Positions 42,135-50,798 are shown, counted from the stretch's first letter. The stretch: DNA of 64,000 bases from Bradyrhizobium diazoefficiens (GCF_016616885.1 NZ_CP067102.1:4988501-5052500); one strand, 5' to 3'. Notes: a model not told the origin generated them from the letters alone. Translations and numbers: made by a program.

Positions 42135-42662
42135 TCAGCCTACCACTTCGGTGACGGGCTGGAGATCGATCTCAAATGTCTCCAGGAACTTTGACGTCAT
42201 GATGTAGAAACCGACCGAGAGCTGCAGCTCGACCAGTGCCGCCGGCGTCAGTTTTGCGGCAATCGCCTTGAAGGTTGCATCCGTCGGCTTCTTCAGCTTG
42301 ACGATCTCGTCGGTGAAGGCAAGCGCGGCGCGCTGCGTCTCGTCGAAACAGCTCGCGGCCTGCCAGTTTTCCAGCGCCTCGTTCTGCGCGTCGGTGACGC
42401 CGACGTTCTTGCCGATGCGCTTGTGCGCGACGATTTCGTACGGCGCCTCGCACAAAATGCCGGTGCGCGTGATCGCGAGCTCGCGCACGATCGGATCGAG
42501 CTCGCCCTTGTGGCGGATGGCGCCGCCGAGGCGGCAGTACTGCTCAAAATAGCTCGGCGAATGCGACATCATGCGGAAGATGTTGGCATTGCGGTTCTTG
42601 TCGAGGATTTCGCGGGTGCGGTCGGACGCCTTGGAGGGATCGCTGTAGCCGATGCGGGCCAT
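42135..42662 (-). CDS. Carboxymuconolactone decarboxylase/AhpD-like protein
   Basis: 175 residues. CMD-domain segments: MMSHSPSYFEQYCRLGGAIRHKGELDPIVRELAITRTGILCEAPYEIVAHKRIGKNVGVTDAQ, then LAFTDEIVKLKKPTDATFKAIAAKLTPAALVELQLSVGFY. The redox CxxC of true AhpD is absent (only one Cys, followed by E-A-P-Y-E and H), so peroxidase activity is unlikely. It is closer to the decarboxylase-like CMD branch of unknown substrate. Confidence 0.83.
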   Translation of the reverse strand: MARIGYSDPSKASDRTREILDKNRNANIFRMMSHSPSYFEQYCRLGGAIRHKGELDPIVRELAITRTGILCEAPYEIVAHKRIGKNVGVTDAQNEALENWQAASCFDETQRAALAFTDEIVKLKKPTDATFKAIAAKLTPAALVELQLSVGFYIMTSKFLETFEIDLQPVTEVVG

Positions 42663-42809
42663 GATTTTCCTTGAGTTTTTCCTGAAGCTTTTGATGCTTG
42701 TTGTCGTTGCCGGAATAAGTTCCCAAAAACTCTATTCGCGCTCGACCGCAGGAGCAACATTATCGAGTCAAAATGCCGCCGCATTGCTGATCGACCCTGG
42801 CACGGTCGA

Positions 42810-42867
42810 TATTCGCCGCGTGGGGACTTAAATCGCGGCGAATACTCGAAGTGGGGTGTTCCGAGTA
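42810..42867. promoter_or_regulatory. Two adjacent hairpins with equal 13-nt loops
   Basis: TATTCGCCGCG (42810-42820) pairs perfectly with CGCGGCGAATA (42834-42844). Next to it TACTCG (42843-42848) pairs with CGAGTA (42862-42867). Both loops are 13 nt and contain GGGG or GTGGGG. No T-run follows, so a simple terminator is unlikely. They end 68 bp before a 33-codon gene. Confidence 0.55.
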
Positions 42868-42935
42868 AAATAGTTGGCCGTCTTTGCGCTCACCGCGCAA
42901 CGATGAGTCACGCCCAAGTCTAGGGAGAAAACGGC

Positions 42936-43037
42936 ATGAAGGAAGCCACCAAGGGGGCGGCCTCGGAAGCGCTCGCGCATATGCTGGCGGTGATGGCGAT
43001 GCTCGTCATCGCCAGCATCCTGTTCTACGGGCGTTGA
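42936..43037 (+). CDS. 33-residue single-span membrane peptide
   Basis: ATG at 42936 has AGGGAGA 8 bp upstream, an excellent ribosome site. The product begins MKEATKGAASEALAHM, a polar amphipathic stretch, and continues into HMLAVMAMLVIASILFYGR, a membrane helix ending with an aromatic-basic pair. No family is recognised. Codon use (GCG, CTG, ATC) fits neighbouring genes. Size and layout resemble small accessory membrane proteins that bind larger membrane complexes. Confidence 0.65.
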   Translation: MKEATKGAASEALAHMLAVMAMLVIASILFYGR

Positions 43038-43056
43038 GGTAGAGTTCCAGAGTTTT

Positions 43057-43139
43057 CGTCATTCCGGGGTGGCTCTCGCACAAGCCAGGCCCAGAATACC
43101 CGTTCCAGGCTCGGTCCCCGGACCGCCCCCGAATGACGG
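43057..43139. repeat. CGTCATTCCGGGG-type intergenic repeat
   Basis: Starts CGTCATTCCGGGG and ends CCCCCGAATGACGG, with CCAGGCCCAGAATAC and CTCGGTCCCCGG inside. It is a third palindromic repeat family in the window and abuts the gene remnant that follows. Confidence 0.75.
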
Positions 43140-43146
43140 AATCCCG

Positions 43147-43225
43147 CTACGTCTTCTTCTTCGCAAAGAACGGGACCAGCCTGCCGGCCGTAGGACGTGA
43201 GGCCGACACCGGTGATGAAGCTCAT
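43147..43225 (-). pseudogene. Remnant of a thiolase-like gene with internal deletion
   Basis: ATG 43225 follows GGGAGGCAGC, a strong ribosome site 10 bp after the CoA-transferase stop, and codes for MSFITGVGLTSYGR, a typical thiolase-family N-terminus. The similarity ends there. In a shifted frame the next bases read GRLVPFFAKKKT and then stop (TAG 43149-43147), which looks like a native C-terminus. The body of the gene seems to have been lost by a deletion between the two ends. Confidence 0.55.
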
Positions 43226-43234
43226 GCTGCCTCC

Positions 43235-44434
43235 CTACCCCGGCGCCGAGCGCGTGGCGCCATCGCGGACCATGGCGGCGATCTCATCAGCGGAGTAGCC
43301 GATCTCGCGCAAAATCTCCGCGCCGTGCTCGTTGAGCCGCGGCGCCAGCCGCACCGGCTCGGCCTCGGTCTCCGACCAGGTCGCCGTGACCTTCATGCTG
43401 CGGATCGGGCCTTCGGTCGGATGATTGACGACCGGGAAGAAGCCGGTCGCCTCCAGGTGCTCGTCGTGCAGGACCGAGGCGAGATCGTGCATCGGCATGA
43501 CAGGCACGTCGGCCTTGGTCAGCAGCTCGATCCACTCGGCCGTGGTGCGCGTCTCGAAGATGCGCGCGAGCTCGGCATAGACAACGTCGATATCGGCGGC
43601 GCGGCCGGCAAACGTCGCGAATTTGGGATCGGCGCGCAGATCGTCGCGCCCCGTCGCCTTGAAGAAGTTCTCCCACTGCTTGTCGTTGTAGACGATGACG
43701 CTGAGATAGCCGTCCGAGGTCTTGTACGGCCTGCGGTCGCGCGCGAGATGGCGGGCATAGCCGCCCTTGTCGAGCGGCGGCTCGTAGGTGAGCCCGCCCA
43801 TGTGATCGCCCATGACGAAGCCGGCCATGGTCTCGAACATCGGGATATCGACGCGCTGGCCGCGTCCGGTGCGGTCGCGATGCACGAGGCTGGCGCAGAT
43901 CGCGCCGACGGCGGTGAGGCCGACGATGCGGTCGACCAGCGCATTCGGCACGTAGCGCGGCACGCCGTCGCCAGTCTGCGCCATCAGCGCCGGCAGCGCG
44001 GTGGCGCCCTGGATCAGATCGTCATAGGCGGGTTTTGCGGCATAGGGCCCGTCCTGGCCGAAGCCGAATACGCCGGCATAGACGAGGCGCGGATTGATCG
44101 CCGAGACGACATCATAGCCGAGCTGAAGCCGCGCCATCGCTTGCGGACGGACGTTGTAGACGAGGACGTCGGCATCCTTCACGAGCCGCAGCACGGCCTC
44201 GCGGCCTGCGGGCTTCTTCAGGTCAAGGCAGATCGAGCGCTTGCTGCGGTTGGTGTTGAGGAACACCGGCCCCATGCCGGCGTGCCGCATCGGGCCGATC
44301 AGGCGGGTGACGTCGCCATCGAGCGGCTCCACCTTGATCACGTCGGCCCCGTAGTCGCCGAGCATCTGGGTCGCATAGGGTCCCATCAGCACGGTGGTCA
44401 TGTCGACGACCTTGATGCCCTTCAGCGGCCCCAT
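43235..44434 (-). CDS. CaiB/BaiF family CoA transferase (type III)
   Basis: 399 residues. Family hallmarks: MGPLKGIKVVDMTTVLMGPYATQMLGDYGADVIKVEPLDGDVTR, NTNRSKRSICLDLKKPAGREAVLRLVKDADVLVYNVRP, and DDLIQGATALPALMAQTG with the catalytic Asp. GIFHxxR is replaced by VFGFGQDGPYAAKPAYDD, as in many acyl-CoA:carboxylate transferases. It moves CoA between organic acids; the substrate is unknown. A thiolase-like gene once followed it (remnant at 43147-43225). Confidence 0.88.
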   Translation of the reverse strand: MGPLKGIKVVDMTTVLMGPYATQMLGDYGADVIKVEPLDGDVTRLIGPMRHAGMGPVFLNTNRSKRSICLDLKKPAGREAVLRLVKDADVLVYNVRPQAMARLQLGYDVVSAINPRLVYAGVFGFGQDGPYAAKPAYDDLIQGATALPALMAQTGDGVPRYVPNALVDRIVGLTAVGAICASLVHRDRTGRGQRVDIPMFETMAGFVMGDHMGGLTYEPPLDKGGYARHLARDRRPYKTSDGYLSVIVYNDKQWENFFKATGRDDLRADPKFATFAGRAADIDVVYAELARIFETRTTAEWIELLTKADVPVMPMHDLASVLHDEHLEATGFFPVVNHPTEGPIRSMKVTATWSETEAEPVRLAPRLNEHGAEILREIGYSADEIAAMVRDGATRSAPG

Positions 44435-44554
44435 TCGTTCGCTCCCGATTGCGCGGGCTCAAGATGCGCCTCGCGATTTCGGTCCAGCTAACGGCAGTGA
44501 CGCCGCGCGCGCAAGGGCGGCCGGCGTATGGCCGCATGCGCGGCAATGCGACCG

Positions 44555-44758
44555 CTATTTCTTCTCGCGGGATTCGCGGATCTTGATGAGACGGTCGAGC
44601 TCGTCGTTCTGCTGGCTAATGCGGTCAGCGATCCGCGACTCATTCTGCTCGCCCGAGGCGGCGGCAGCCTGCTCGATCAGCTGGCGGATATTGTCCTCGA
44701 GGATCGCGATACGATCGTTGAGTTGGTCAGTCGAGAGATAGTCGTAGTCGCTGCTCAT
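44555..44758 (-). CDS. Small coiled-coil protein
   Basis: 67 residues. MSSDYDYLSTDQLNDRIAILEDNIRQLIEQAAAASGEQNESRI continues as heptad-like coiled coil rich in E, Q, R and N, ending KIRESREKK. No enzymatic motif. It superficially resembles SlyX-like short coiled-coil proteins, but I do not assign it. It lies between the CoA transferase and the thiolase genes, the latter separated by a repeat. Confidence 0.65.
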   Translation of the reverse strand: MSSDYDYLSTDQLNDRIAILEDNIRQLIEQAAAASGEQNESRIADRISQQNDELDRLIKIRESREKK

Positions 44759-44782
44759 GATGTCGTCCTAGCAATCAGGAGA

Positions 44783-44872
44783 CGTAGGGTGGGCCAAGCG
44801 AAGCGGGCCCACCATGATCTGGCGCAAGGAAAGATGGTGGGCACGGCGCATAGCGCCTTTGCCCACCCTACG
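44783..44872. repeat. GTAGGGTGGGC-type palindromic repeat
   Basis: CGTAGGGTGGGCCAAGCGAAGCGGGCCCACC is mirrored by GGTGGGCAC and TGCCCACCCTACG. Same family as the repeat hit by the IS701-type element at 19.6-21.2 kb, here uninterrupted. Confidence 0.85.
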
Positions 44873-44876
44873 AGAC

Positions 44877-46046
44877 CTACTTCAGCGGCTCAAGGACGGA
44901 GACGTAATTGGCGACGGCAGCGCCGCCCATGTTGAAGATGCCGCCGAGCTTTGGGTTCTTGAGCTGCATGCCCTCGGGCGCTTGCCCTGCGAGCTGCATC
45001 GCGGTCATCACATGCATGGAGACGCCGGTGGCGCCGATCGGATGGCCCTTTGCCTTCAACCCGCCGGACGGGTTGACCGGCAGCTTGCCGTCCTTGAGCG
45101 TCCAGCCTTCCTTGATGGCGCGGGCGCCCTGCCCCTTCGGCGTCAGGCCCATCGCTTCGTACTCGATCAGCTCGGCGACGGTGAAGCAGTCATGGGTCTC
45201 GACGAAGGAGAGATCGGTGAGCGCAACGCCCGCCTGCTCCAGCGCGCGCTGCCAGGCGACCGTGCAGCCCTCGAACTGGAGGATGTCGCGCTTGGACATC
45301 GGCAGGAAGTCCTGCGCGTGCGCGGTGGCGCGGAAGCCGATCGACTTGCCCATGCCCTTGGCGGTCTCGGCATCGGCCAGCACCAGCGCAGCCGCGCCGT
45401 CGGAGACCAGCGAGCAGTCGGTGCGCTTCAAGGGACCCGCGACATACGGGTTCTTCTCGCTCTCGGCGCGGCAGAAGTCGAAGCCAAAATCCTTCCGCAT
45501 CTGGGCGAAGGGATTGGCAACGCCGTTCTTGTGGTTCTTGGCCGCGATCAGCGCCAGCGCATCGGACTGGTCGCCGTATTTCTGGAAGTAGGAGCTGGCG
45601 ATCTTGCCGAACACGCCGGCGAAACCGCCGACGGTGTCACCGTCCTCAGGCAGATAGGATGCCTTGAGAAGGTTCTTGCCGATCTCCGGTCCCGGGGTGC
45701 GCGTCATCTGCTCGACGCCGACCACCAGCACGATCTTGGCGGCACCTGCGGCGATCGCGCGCAGGCCCTGGTGGACCGCGGCGGAGCCGGTGGCGCAGGC
45801 GTTCTCGACGCGGGTCGCCCGCTTGAAGCGCAGATTTGGGTCGGCCTGGAGCACCAGCGAGGCGGTAAAATCCTGCGCCGAGAAGCCGGCGTTGAAATGG
45901 CCGAGCACGATCTCGTCAACGTCGGAGGCCGAAATGCCGGCATCGGCCATCGCCTCGTTGGCGACGCGCGTGACGAGGCTTTCGACGGTTTCGGTGTCGA
46001 ACTTGCCGAACGGCGTATGCGCCCATCCGACGATGCTGGCGGTCAT
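44877..46046 (-). CDS. Thiolase family protein (SCP-x/lipid-transfer type)
   Basis: 389 residues. The N-terminus MTASIVGWAHTPFGKFDTETVESL, the nucleophile region RVENACATGSAAVHQGLRA, FVETHDCFTVAELIEYEAMGL and C-terminal NPSGGLKAKGHPIGATGVSMHVM define the SCP-x-like thiolase group. It differs from the classical NEAFA/CxGG thiolase at 23.5 kb. It probably acts on branched or aromatic acyl-CoA. It lies just downstream of the eda gene on the same strand, 60 bp apart, but its function is not obviously part of sugar-acid catabolism. Confidence 0.88.
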   Translation of the reverse strand: MTASIVGWAHTPFGKFDTETVESLVTRVANEAMADAGISASDVDEIVLGHFNAGFSAQDFTASLVLQADPNLRFKRATRVENACATGSAAVHQGLRAIAAGAAKIVLVVGVEQMTRTPGPEIGKNLLKASYLPEDGDTVGGFAGVFGKIASSYFQKYGDQSDALALIAAKNHKNGVANPFAQMRKDFGFDFCRAESEKNPYVAGPLKRTDCSLVSDGAAALVLADAETAKGMGKSIGFRATAHAQDFLPMSKRDILQFEGCTVAWQRALEQAGVALTDLSFVETHDCFTVAELIEYEAMGLTPKGQGARAIKEGWTLKDGKLPVNPSGGLKAKGHPIGATGVSMHVMTAMQLAGQAPEGMQLKNPKLGGIFNMGGAAVANYVSVLEPLK

Positions 46047-46106
46047 GGCCTTTTCTCCCTGGCGGTCTCTTGCTGACCTAAGTCTTAGCCCAGCGATGGC
46101 AAGACT

Positions 46107-46757
46107 TCACGCGGCTTTCAGCGCCTGGAGGGTGCGCTGGCAGATGGCAGTTATGCCGGCCCAGTTCCCGGCCCTGATCTCCGCCGTCGGGCACAGCCAG
46201 GAACCGCCGACCGCAACCACGTTGGGCTCGGCCAGCCAGGTCGCCGCATTGGCCTCGCCGACCCCACCGGTCGGGCAGAACCGCACGTTCGGAAACGGCC
46301 CGCCCAGCGAGCGCAGCCCCTTGATGCCGCCGGCCTGCTCGGCCGGGAAGAACTTCGCGACGTCGAAGCCGTAGGACAGCGCCATCATCAGCTCAGACGC
46401 TGTGGCAATGCCCGGCGCAAACGGCAAGGAGCTATCGGTGGCGGCCTTCAGCAGTTCCGGGGTCAGGCCCGGGCTGATGCCGAACGCGACGCCGAGTTTC
46501 TCGACACGGGTAAAGTCTGCCGGATTGAGAATCGTGCCGATGCCGACGACCGCCTCGGGGACTTCAGCCATCATCGCCCGCGCCGCCTCGATCGCAACAG
46601 GGGTGCGCAGGGTCACCTCCAGCGTGCGGACGCCACCGGCCACCAGCGCACGCGCCAGCGGCACGGCATCCTGGATACGCTCGATGGTGAGGACGGGAAT
46701 GACGGTCGCGGCCTTGAACAGCGCGACGAGGTGGTTCTGTTGGGCGGTGGTGGTCAT
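46107..46757 (-). CDS. eda: KDPG/KHG aldolase (2-keto-3-deoxy-6-phosphogluconate aldolase)
   Basis: 216 residues from ATG 46757 (MTTTAQQNHLVALFKAATVIP). Class I aldolase motifs: VRTLEVTLRTPVAIEAARAM with the catalytic Glu, VGIGTILNPADFTRVEKLGVAFGISPGL, the Schiff-base Lys in FDVAKFFPAEQAGG and CPTGGVGEANAATWL. It cleaves KDPG to pyruvate and glyceraldehyde-3-phosphate. It directly follows the KDG kinase gene, giving the last two steps of an Entner-Doudoroff-type route. Confidence 0.93.
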   Translation of the reverse strand: MTTTAQQNHLVALFKAATVIPVLTIERIQDAVPLARALVAGGVRTLEVTLRTPVAIEAARAMMAEVPEAVVGIGTILNPADFTRVEKLGVAFGISPGLTPELLKAATDSSLPFAPGIATASELMMALSYGFDVAKFFPAEQAGGIKGLRSLGGPFPNVRFCPTGGVGEANAATWLAEPNVVAVGGSWLCPTAEIRAGNWAGITAICQRTLQALKAA

Positions 46758-46770
46758 CTTGGCTTTCGTT

Positions 46771-47772
46771 TCACTTGGTCGCTTGACGCGTGGTCGCCGG
46801 CCGGTGCCGCTTCTTCGGCGGCATGGCATAGCCCGGAATGATGGCACCGGGATAGCAGATCACGAGGCTCGCGAGGCGATGCCCGGCCTGGGCCGCCTCG
46901 ACGGCATCGGAACCGCCGAGCCGGGCCGCGATATAGGCCGCGGCAAAGCTGTCGCCGGCTGCCGTGGTGTCAACGACCGGCTTGGTCATTGGTTCGGCGC
47001 GGACTTCACTCGTGCCGCCGGGAAAGCGCAGCAGACTGACGGGCTCGGCGAGCCGGAACACCAGCTCGGGCGTCGGGATGCGCGCCATCAGCTGCTCAGG
47101 GCTCTCGCCGGGATAAAGCGCCAGCAGATCCTCGGTCGAGGTCAGCACGATGTCGGCTACCGCAAACGCCGCGGCAAACACCTCGCGCGCGACATCGCGG
47201 TCGGGCCAGCCGCGCGCACGGAAATTCGTGTCGAACACGAAGCGGGTGCCGAGCAGTCGGGCGCGCTTGATCGCCGCGAACAGGCGATCGCGTCCCGTAG
47301 CGTCGTAGATCGAGAGCGTGATCGCGGAGAGATAGATGATGTCGTAGCTCATCAGCGAGTTGAGCAGCTCGTCGGTCTCCGGCAGGCTCATCAGCTGGCG
47401 CGCCGCCGCGCTGTCGCGCCAGTGGAAGAACTGGCGTTCGCCGTTGGCATCGAGCTGAATCATGTAGAGGCCGGGCAGCTTGCCCGGCAGCCGCACCACG
47501 CGCCGCGTGCCGACGCCCTCGGCATTCCAGGCCGCGATCATCTCCTCGCTCATGCCGTCGTCGCCGAGCGCGGTGAGATAGTCGACCTTGACCTCGAGCC
47601 GCGCCAGATACACCGCCGTGTTGAGGGTGTCACCGCCAAAGCCGCGCGAGAACAGGCCACCGCCCTGCCCGGCAGACTGCCCCGAGGATTGTCCTCCCTG
47701 GGCCTGCCGGAGCTCGACCATGCATTCACCGATGCAAGCTACGCTCGCCATCGTCATATCCACGCTGTTCAT
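46771..47772 (-). CDS. kdgK: 2-keto-3-deoxygluconate kinase
   Basis: 333 residues, PfkB/ribokinase fold. N-terminal IGECMVELRQ; GFGGDTLNTAVYLARLEVKVDYLTALGDD; the C-terminal signature DTTAAGDSFAAAYIAARL with the catalytic Asp. Phosphorylates 2-keto-3-deoxy sugar acids for Eda. An odd Q/G/S-rich insert (about residues 23-38) follows the first strand, and the C-terminus is basic (PPKKRHRPATTRQATK). It lies 9 bp after the DenD-like gene. Confidence 0.91.
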   Translation of the reverse strand: MNSVDMTMASVACIGECMVELRQAQGGQSSGQSAGQGGGLFSRGFGGDTLNTAVYLARLEVKVDYLTALGDDGMSEEMIAAWNAEGVGTRRVVRLPGKLPGLYMIQLDANGERQFFHWRDSAAARQLMSLPETDELLNSLMSYDIIYLSAITLSIYDATGRDRLFAAIKRARLLGTRFVFDTNFRARGWPDRDVAREVFAAAFAVADIVLTSTEDLLALYPGESPEQLMARIPTPELVFRLAEPVSLLRFPGGTSEVRAEPMTKPVVDTTAAGDSFAAAYIAARLGGSDAVEAAQAGHRLASLVICYPGAIIPGYAMPPKKRHRPATTRQATK

Positions 47773-47781
47773 CTCTAACGA

Positions 47782-48768
47782 TCAGGCGACGAAATTGCCG
47801 CCGAGCTCGTCCTCGATGTGGATGCGGATGATATCGTCGAAGGACTTCTCTTCGGTGGTGAAACCGAGCTCGCGCGCCCGCTTCGCCTCGAAATTGCGCG
47901 GCCAGCCGCCGACGATGCCGACGATGAACGGATCGAGCTCATGCTTGATGCGCGCGGCGACCTTGTTGCCGGCCACCCGCCTGAGCGCTGCAATCTGCTC
48001 GCCGACCGTGGCCGAGAAGCCCGGCATGGTCAGGTTGCGGCGCGGACCGACCTTGGCGAGGTCCATGGTGCCGGCATGGAGCAGGAAGCCGACGGCCGAG
48101 CGCGGCGTGGCGTGCCAGTGGCGGACGTCCTCGGACACCGGGAGGACCGCTTCCTTGCCGGCGAGCGGCTCGCGCAGAATGTTGGAAAAGAAGCCCGATG
48201 CCGCCTTGTTGGGCAGGCCGGGACGGATGCAGATGGTTGGCAGGCGAATGCCGATGCCGTCGAGGAAGCCGCGGCGCGAATAATCCGCCAGCAGCAGCTC
48301 GCCGATCGCTTTCTGGGTGCCGTAGCTGAGCAGCGGGGTGTGGAAGAACTCGTCGCCGATCGCATCCGGGAACGGGGCGCCGAACACTGCGATCGAGGAC
48401 GTGAACACCACGCGCGGCTTGTAGCCGCCGCCGACAAGCCTGATAGCGTCGAGCAACATCCGCGTGCCGTCGAGATTGATGCGGTAGCCCTTGTCGAAAT
48501 CGAGCTCGGCCTCGCCCGAGACGATCGCGGCAAGATGGAAGATCACGTCGGGGCGGCCGGCGATCAGTTTTTCAGCAGCACCCGGGACTGCGAAATCGCC
48601 CGAGACGGTCTCGACGGGGAAACCGGCCTTTCCCGGCTTCCTGGGCTCGACCACGTCATGCATGGTCAATTTGGTGATGTCGCTCTTGCCGAGCCGGCCG
48701 TCGCGCAACAGCCGTTCACACAATTTGCGGCCGACCATGCCGGCAGCGCCCAGAACCAGAATGTGCAA
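47782..48768 (-). CDS. denD: NAD-dependent sugar-acid dehydrogenase, D-erythronate dehydrogenase (DenD)-like
   Basis: 328 residues of extended SDR. LGAAGMVGRKLCERLLRDGRLG (NAD loop), FHLAAIVSGEAELDFDKGYRINLDGT, the catalytic Ser in TSSIAVFGAP and Tyr/Lys in SYGTQKAIGELLLADYSRRGFLDG. SGEAE-DFDKGYRINLDGT and GFFSNILREPLAG are typical of DenD, which oxidises D-erythronate to 2-oxo-tetronate. Related enzymes act on uronates or other aldonates, so the substrate is provisional. The downstream steps of the classical erythronate pathway (OtnK, OtnC, OtnI) are not visible here. Confidence 0.82.
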   Translation of the reverse strand: MHILVLGAAGMVGRKLCERLLRDGRLGKSDITKLTMHDVVEPRKPGKAGFPVETVSGDFAVPGAAEKLIAGRPDVIFHLAAIVSGEAELDFDKGYRINLDGTRMLLDAIRLVGGGYKPRVVFTSSIAVFGAPFPDAIGDEFFHTPLLSYGTQKAIGELLLADYSRRGFLDGIGIRLPTICIRPGLPNKAASGFFSNILREPLAGKEAVLPVSEDVRHWHATPRSAVGFLLHAGTMDLAKVGPRRNLTMPGFSATVGEQIAALRRVAGNKVAARIKHELDPFIVGIVGGWPRNFEAKRARELGFTTEEKSFDDIIRIHIEDELGGNFVA

Positions 48769-48884
48769 GAGCCTACTCCTTCTTATTGGCTTATTGGCCG
48801 GAACGCGCCGCGCTTGGCAGTCTCACTTGGTACGTCTGCTTGGCACATCCGCTTGGCCCGCTCCCGAGGGCAGGCCCCCCGCGA

Positions 48885-49820
48885 TCATTCCTTCACAGCG
48901 CCGGTCATCGCCGACACATAATGCTCCACGAAGAAGGCGTAAAGGATGACCAGCGGCAGCGATCCGGCCAGGGCGCCCGCCATCAGAGAGCCCCAGCGAT
49001 AGACATCGCCATCCACGAACTCGTTGACGATCGCGACCGGCACCGTCTTGTTACTGGTCGATTGCAGGAAGGTCAGCGCGTAGATGAATTCGTTCCAGCA
49101 CAGCGTGAAGCAGAAGATGAAGGCCGAGATCAGGCCGGGTATCGCGAGCGGCAGCACGATCTTGATCAGGATCTGCCAGCGACTCGCGCCATCGATCAGC
49201 GCGCATTCCTCCAGCTCGAACGGAATGGTCTTGAAATAGCCCATCAGCAGCCAGGTCGAGAACGGGATCAAGATGGTCGGATAAGTCAGGATCAGGGCAA
49301 GCGGCGAATCGAACAGGCCGTACTGAAACACGACGGTGGCGAGCGGGATGAACAGGATCGACGGCGGCACCAGGTAAGCGAGGAAGATCAGCCCACCGAC
49401 GAGGTTGGCGCCCTTGTAGCGCAATCGCACGATCGCATAGGCCGCGAGCACCGAGGCGATGATCGAGAGCACAGTGGCGCAGACCGCCACATACATCGTG
49501 TTCCACAGCCAATGTGGATAGTAGCTCTCGAACAGCAGCTTGTGGAAGTGCTTGAAGGTCGGATTCCACGTCCAGAACGGATTGTATCTGTCGAGATCGA
49601 GCAACTGGTTGTCCGGCTTTACCGAGGTCAGCGCCATCCAATAGAACGGAAACAGCAGGATCACGACGATGATCGTGAGCGGCAGATAGAGCGTCACGAG
49701 CCGGCGCGGCACCGACTGGAGATAGCTCATGCCCTCGCTGTGATCGTCCTTCGCGACCGTTGGCGACGAGCCTGACAATACGTTCTTGAGATCAATGGAT
49801 CTGGTGGGCAGGTCAATCAT
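48885..49820 (-). CDS. Carbohydrate ABC transporter permease (MalG-like)
   Basis: 311 residues with six predicted membrane helices after a polar N-terminus of about 45 residues. EAA-loop: FELEECALIDGASRWQILIKIVLPLAIPGLISA, the contact to the ATPase. MalG-type inner-membrane permease of a CUT1 sugar importer. The start overlaps the end of the partner permease gene by 8 bp. Confidence 0.92.
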   Translation of the reverse strand: MIDLPTRSIDLKNVLSGSSPTVAKDDHSEGMSYLQSVPRRLVTLYLPLTIIVVILLFPFYWMALTSVKPDNQLLDLDRYNPFWTWNPTFKHFHKLLFESYYPHWLWNTMYVAVCATVLSIIASVLAAYAIVRLRYKGANLVGGLIFLAYLVPPSILFIPLATVVFQYGLFDSPLALILTYPTILIPFSTWLLMGYFKTIPFELEECALIDGASRWQILIKIVLPLAIPGLISAFIFCFTLCWNEFIYALTFLQSTSNKTVPVAIVNEFVDGDVYRWGSLMAGALAGSLPLVILYAFFVEHYVSAMTGAVKE

Positions 49821-50769
49821 TGCTCTCTCCCTGCTGCCACTTGCGCCGCTGGAGGCCGAACCACGAGACCATGATCGCAGCGAGCAGGAACGGGATCATG
49901 GCGCTCGAGATCGCGGCGCCCTCGCCCAGTTGCCCCGCGATGATCGCACGCTGATAGGACAAGGTCGCCATCAGATGGGTGGCATTGACCGGGCCGCCGC
50001 GGGTCATCGCCCAGATCAGCTGGAAGTCGGTGAAGGTGAAGAGCACCGAGAAAGTCATGACGACCGCGATGATCGGCGTGAGAAGCGGATAGGTGATGTA
50101 GCGGAATCTCTGCCAGCCGGAGGCGCCGTCAAGGATTGCAGCTTCATAAAGCGACGGCGAAACCGTCTGGAGGCCTGCGAGCAGCGTGATCGCAACGAAC
50201 GGCACGCCGCGCCAGATGTTGGCGAAGATCACGCAAATCCGCGCCCAGGTGGTGTCGCCGAGAAAGTTGATGTTCTGGCTGATCAGGCCGAGATGCCTCA
50301 GTGACCAGGAGATGATCGAGAACTGCGAATCGAATATCCACCAGAATGCGAGCGCCGATAGCACCGTTGGCACGATGAAGGGGATCAAGACCATGGCGCG
50401 CAGCATCGCCTTGAACGGCATGTTCTCGTTCAAGAGCAGCGCGAGATAAAGCCCGACGGCAAATTTGATGGCGCTGGCCGCGAACGTGTAGAGCAGCGTG
50501 TTGAACACCGAGAGCCAGAAGACGGAGTCGTCCCACAGCCACTCATAGTTCTCGGTCGCGATGAAGTGACCGGCCCGACCGATGCGGGTGTCAGTGAAGG
50601 ACAACCAGATACCGAGGCCCAGCGGATAAGCCAGGAAGAAGATCAGGAACGCCAGGGCCGGCAGCATGAACCAGAAGCCGAGCCAGTTGCGGTTGTGCTT
50701 AAGCTGGTCCCAGGCGCTTGCCGCGCGAAACTGAGGCTTGGCACTGGGAGCAACTGCGAGATCAGCCAT
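49813..50769 (-). CDS. Carbohydrate ABC transporter permease (MalF/UgpA-like)
   Basis: 318 residues with six predicted helices. WLGFWFMLPALAFLIFFLAYPLGLGIWLSFTD is the usual first helix of UgpA-like permeases. EAA-loop: LYEAAILDGASGWQRFRYITYPLLTPIIAVV. Pairs with the MalG-like protein. It is separated from the binding-protein gene by 66 bp holding a strong hairpin. Confidence 0.92.
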   Translation of the reverse strand: MADLAVAPSAKPQFRAASAWDQLKHNRNWLGFWFMLPALAFLIFFLAYPLGLGIWLSFTDTRIGRAGHFIATENYEWLWDDSVFWLSVFNTLLYTFAASAIKFAVGLYLALLLNENMPFKAMLRAMVLIPFIVPTVLSALAFWWIFDSQFSIISWSLRHLGLISQNINFLGDTTWARICVIFANIWRGVPFVAITLLAGLQTVSPSLYEAAILDGASGWQRFRYITYPLLTPIIAVVMTFSVLFTFTDFQLIWAMTRGGPVNATHLMATLSYQRAIIAGQLGEGAAISSAMIPFLLAAIMVSWFGLQRRKWQQGESND

Positions 50770-50798
50770 GCCCGATATTCCCGACCGGAGAAGAAAAC

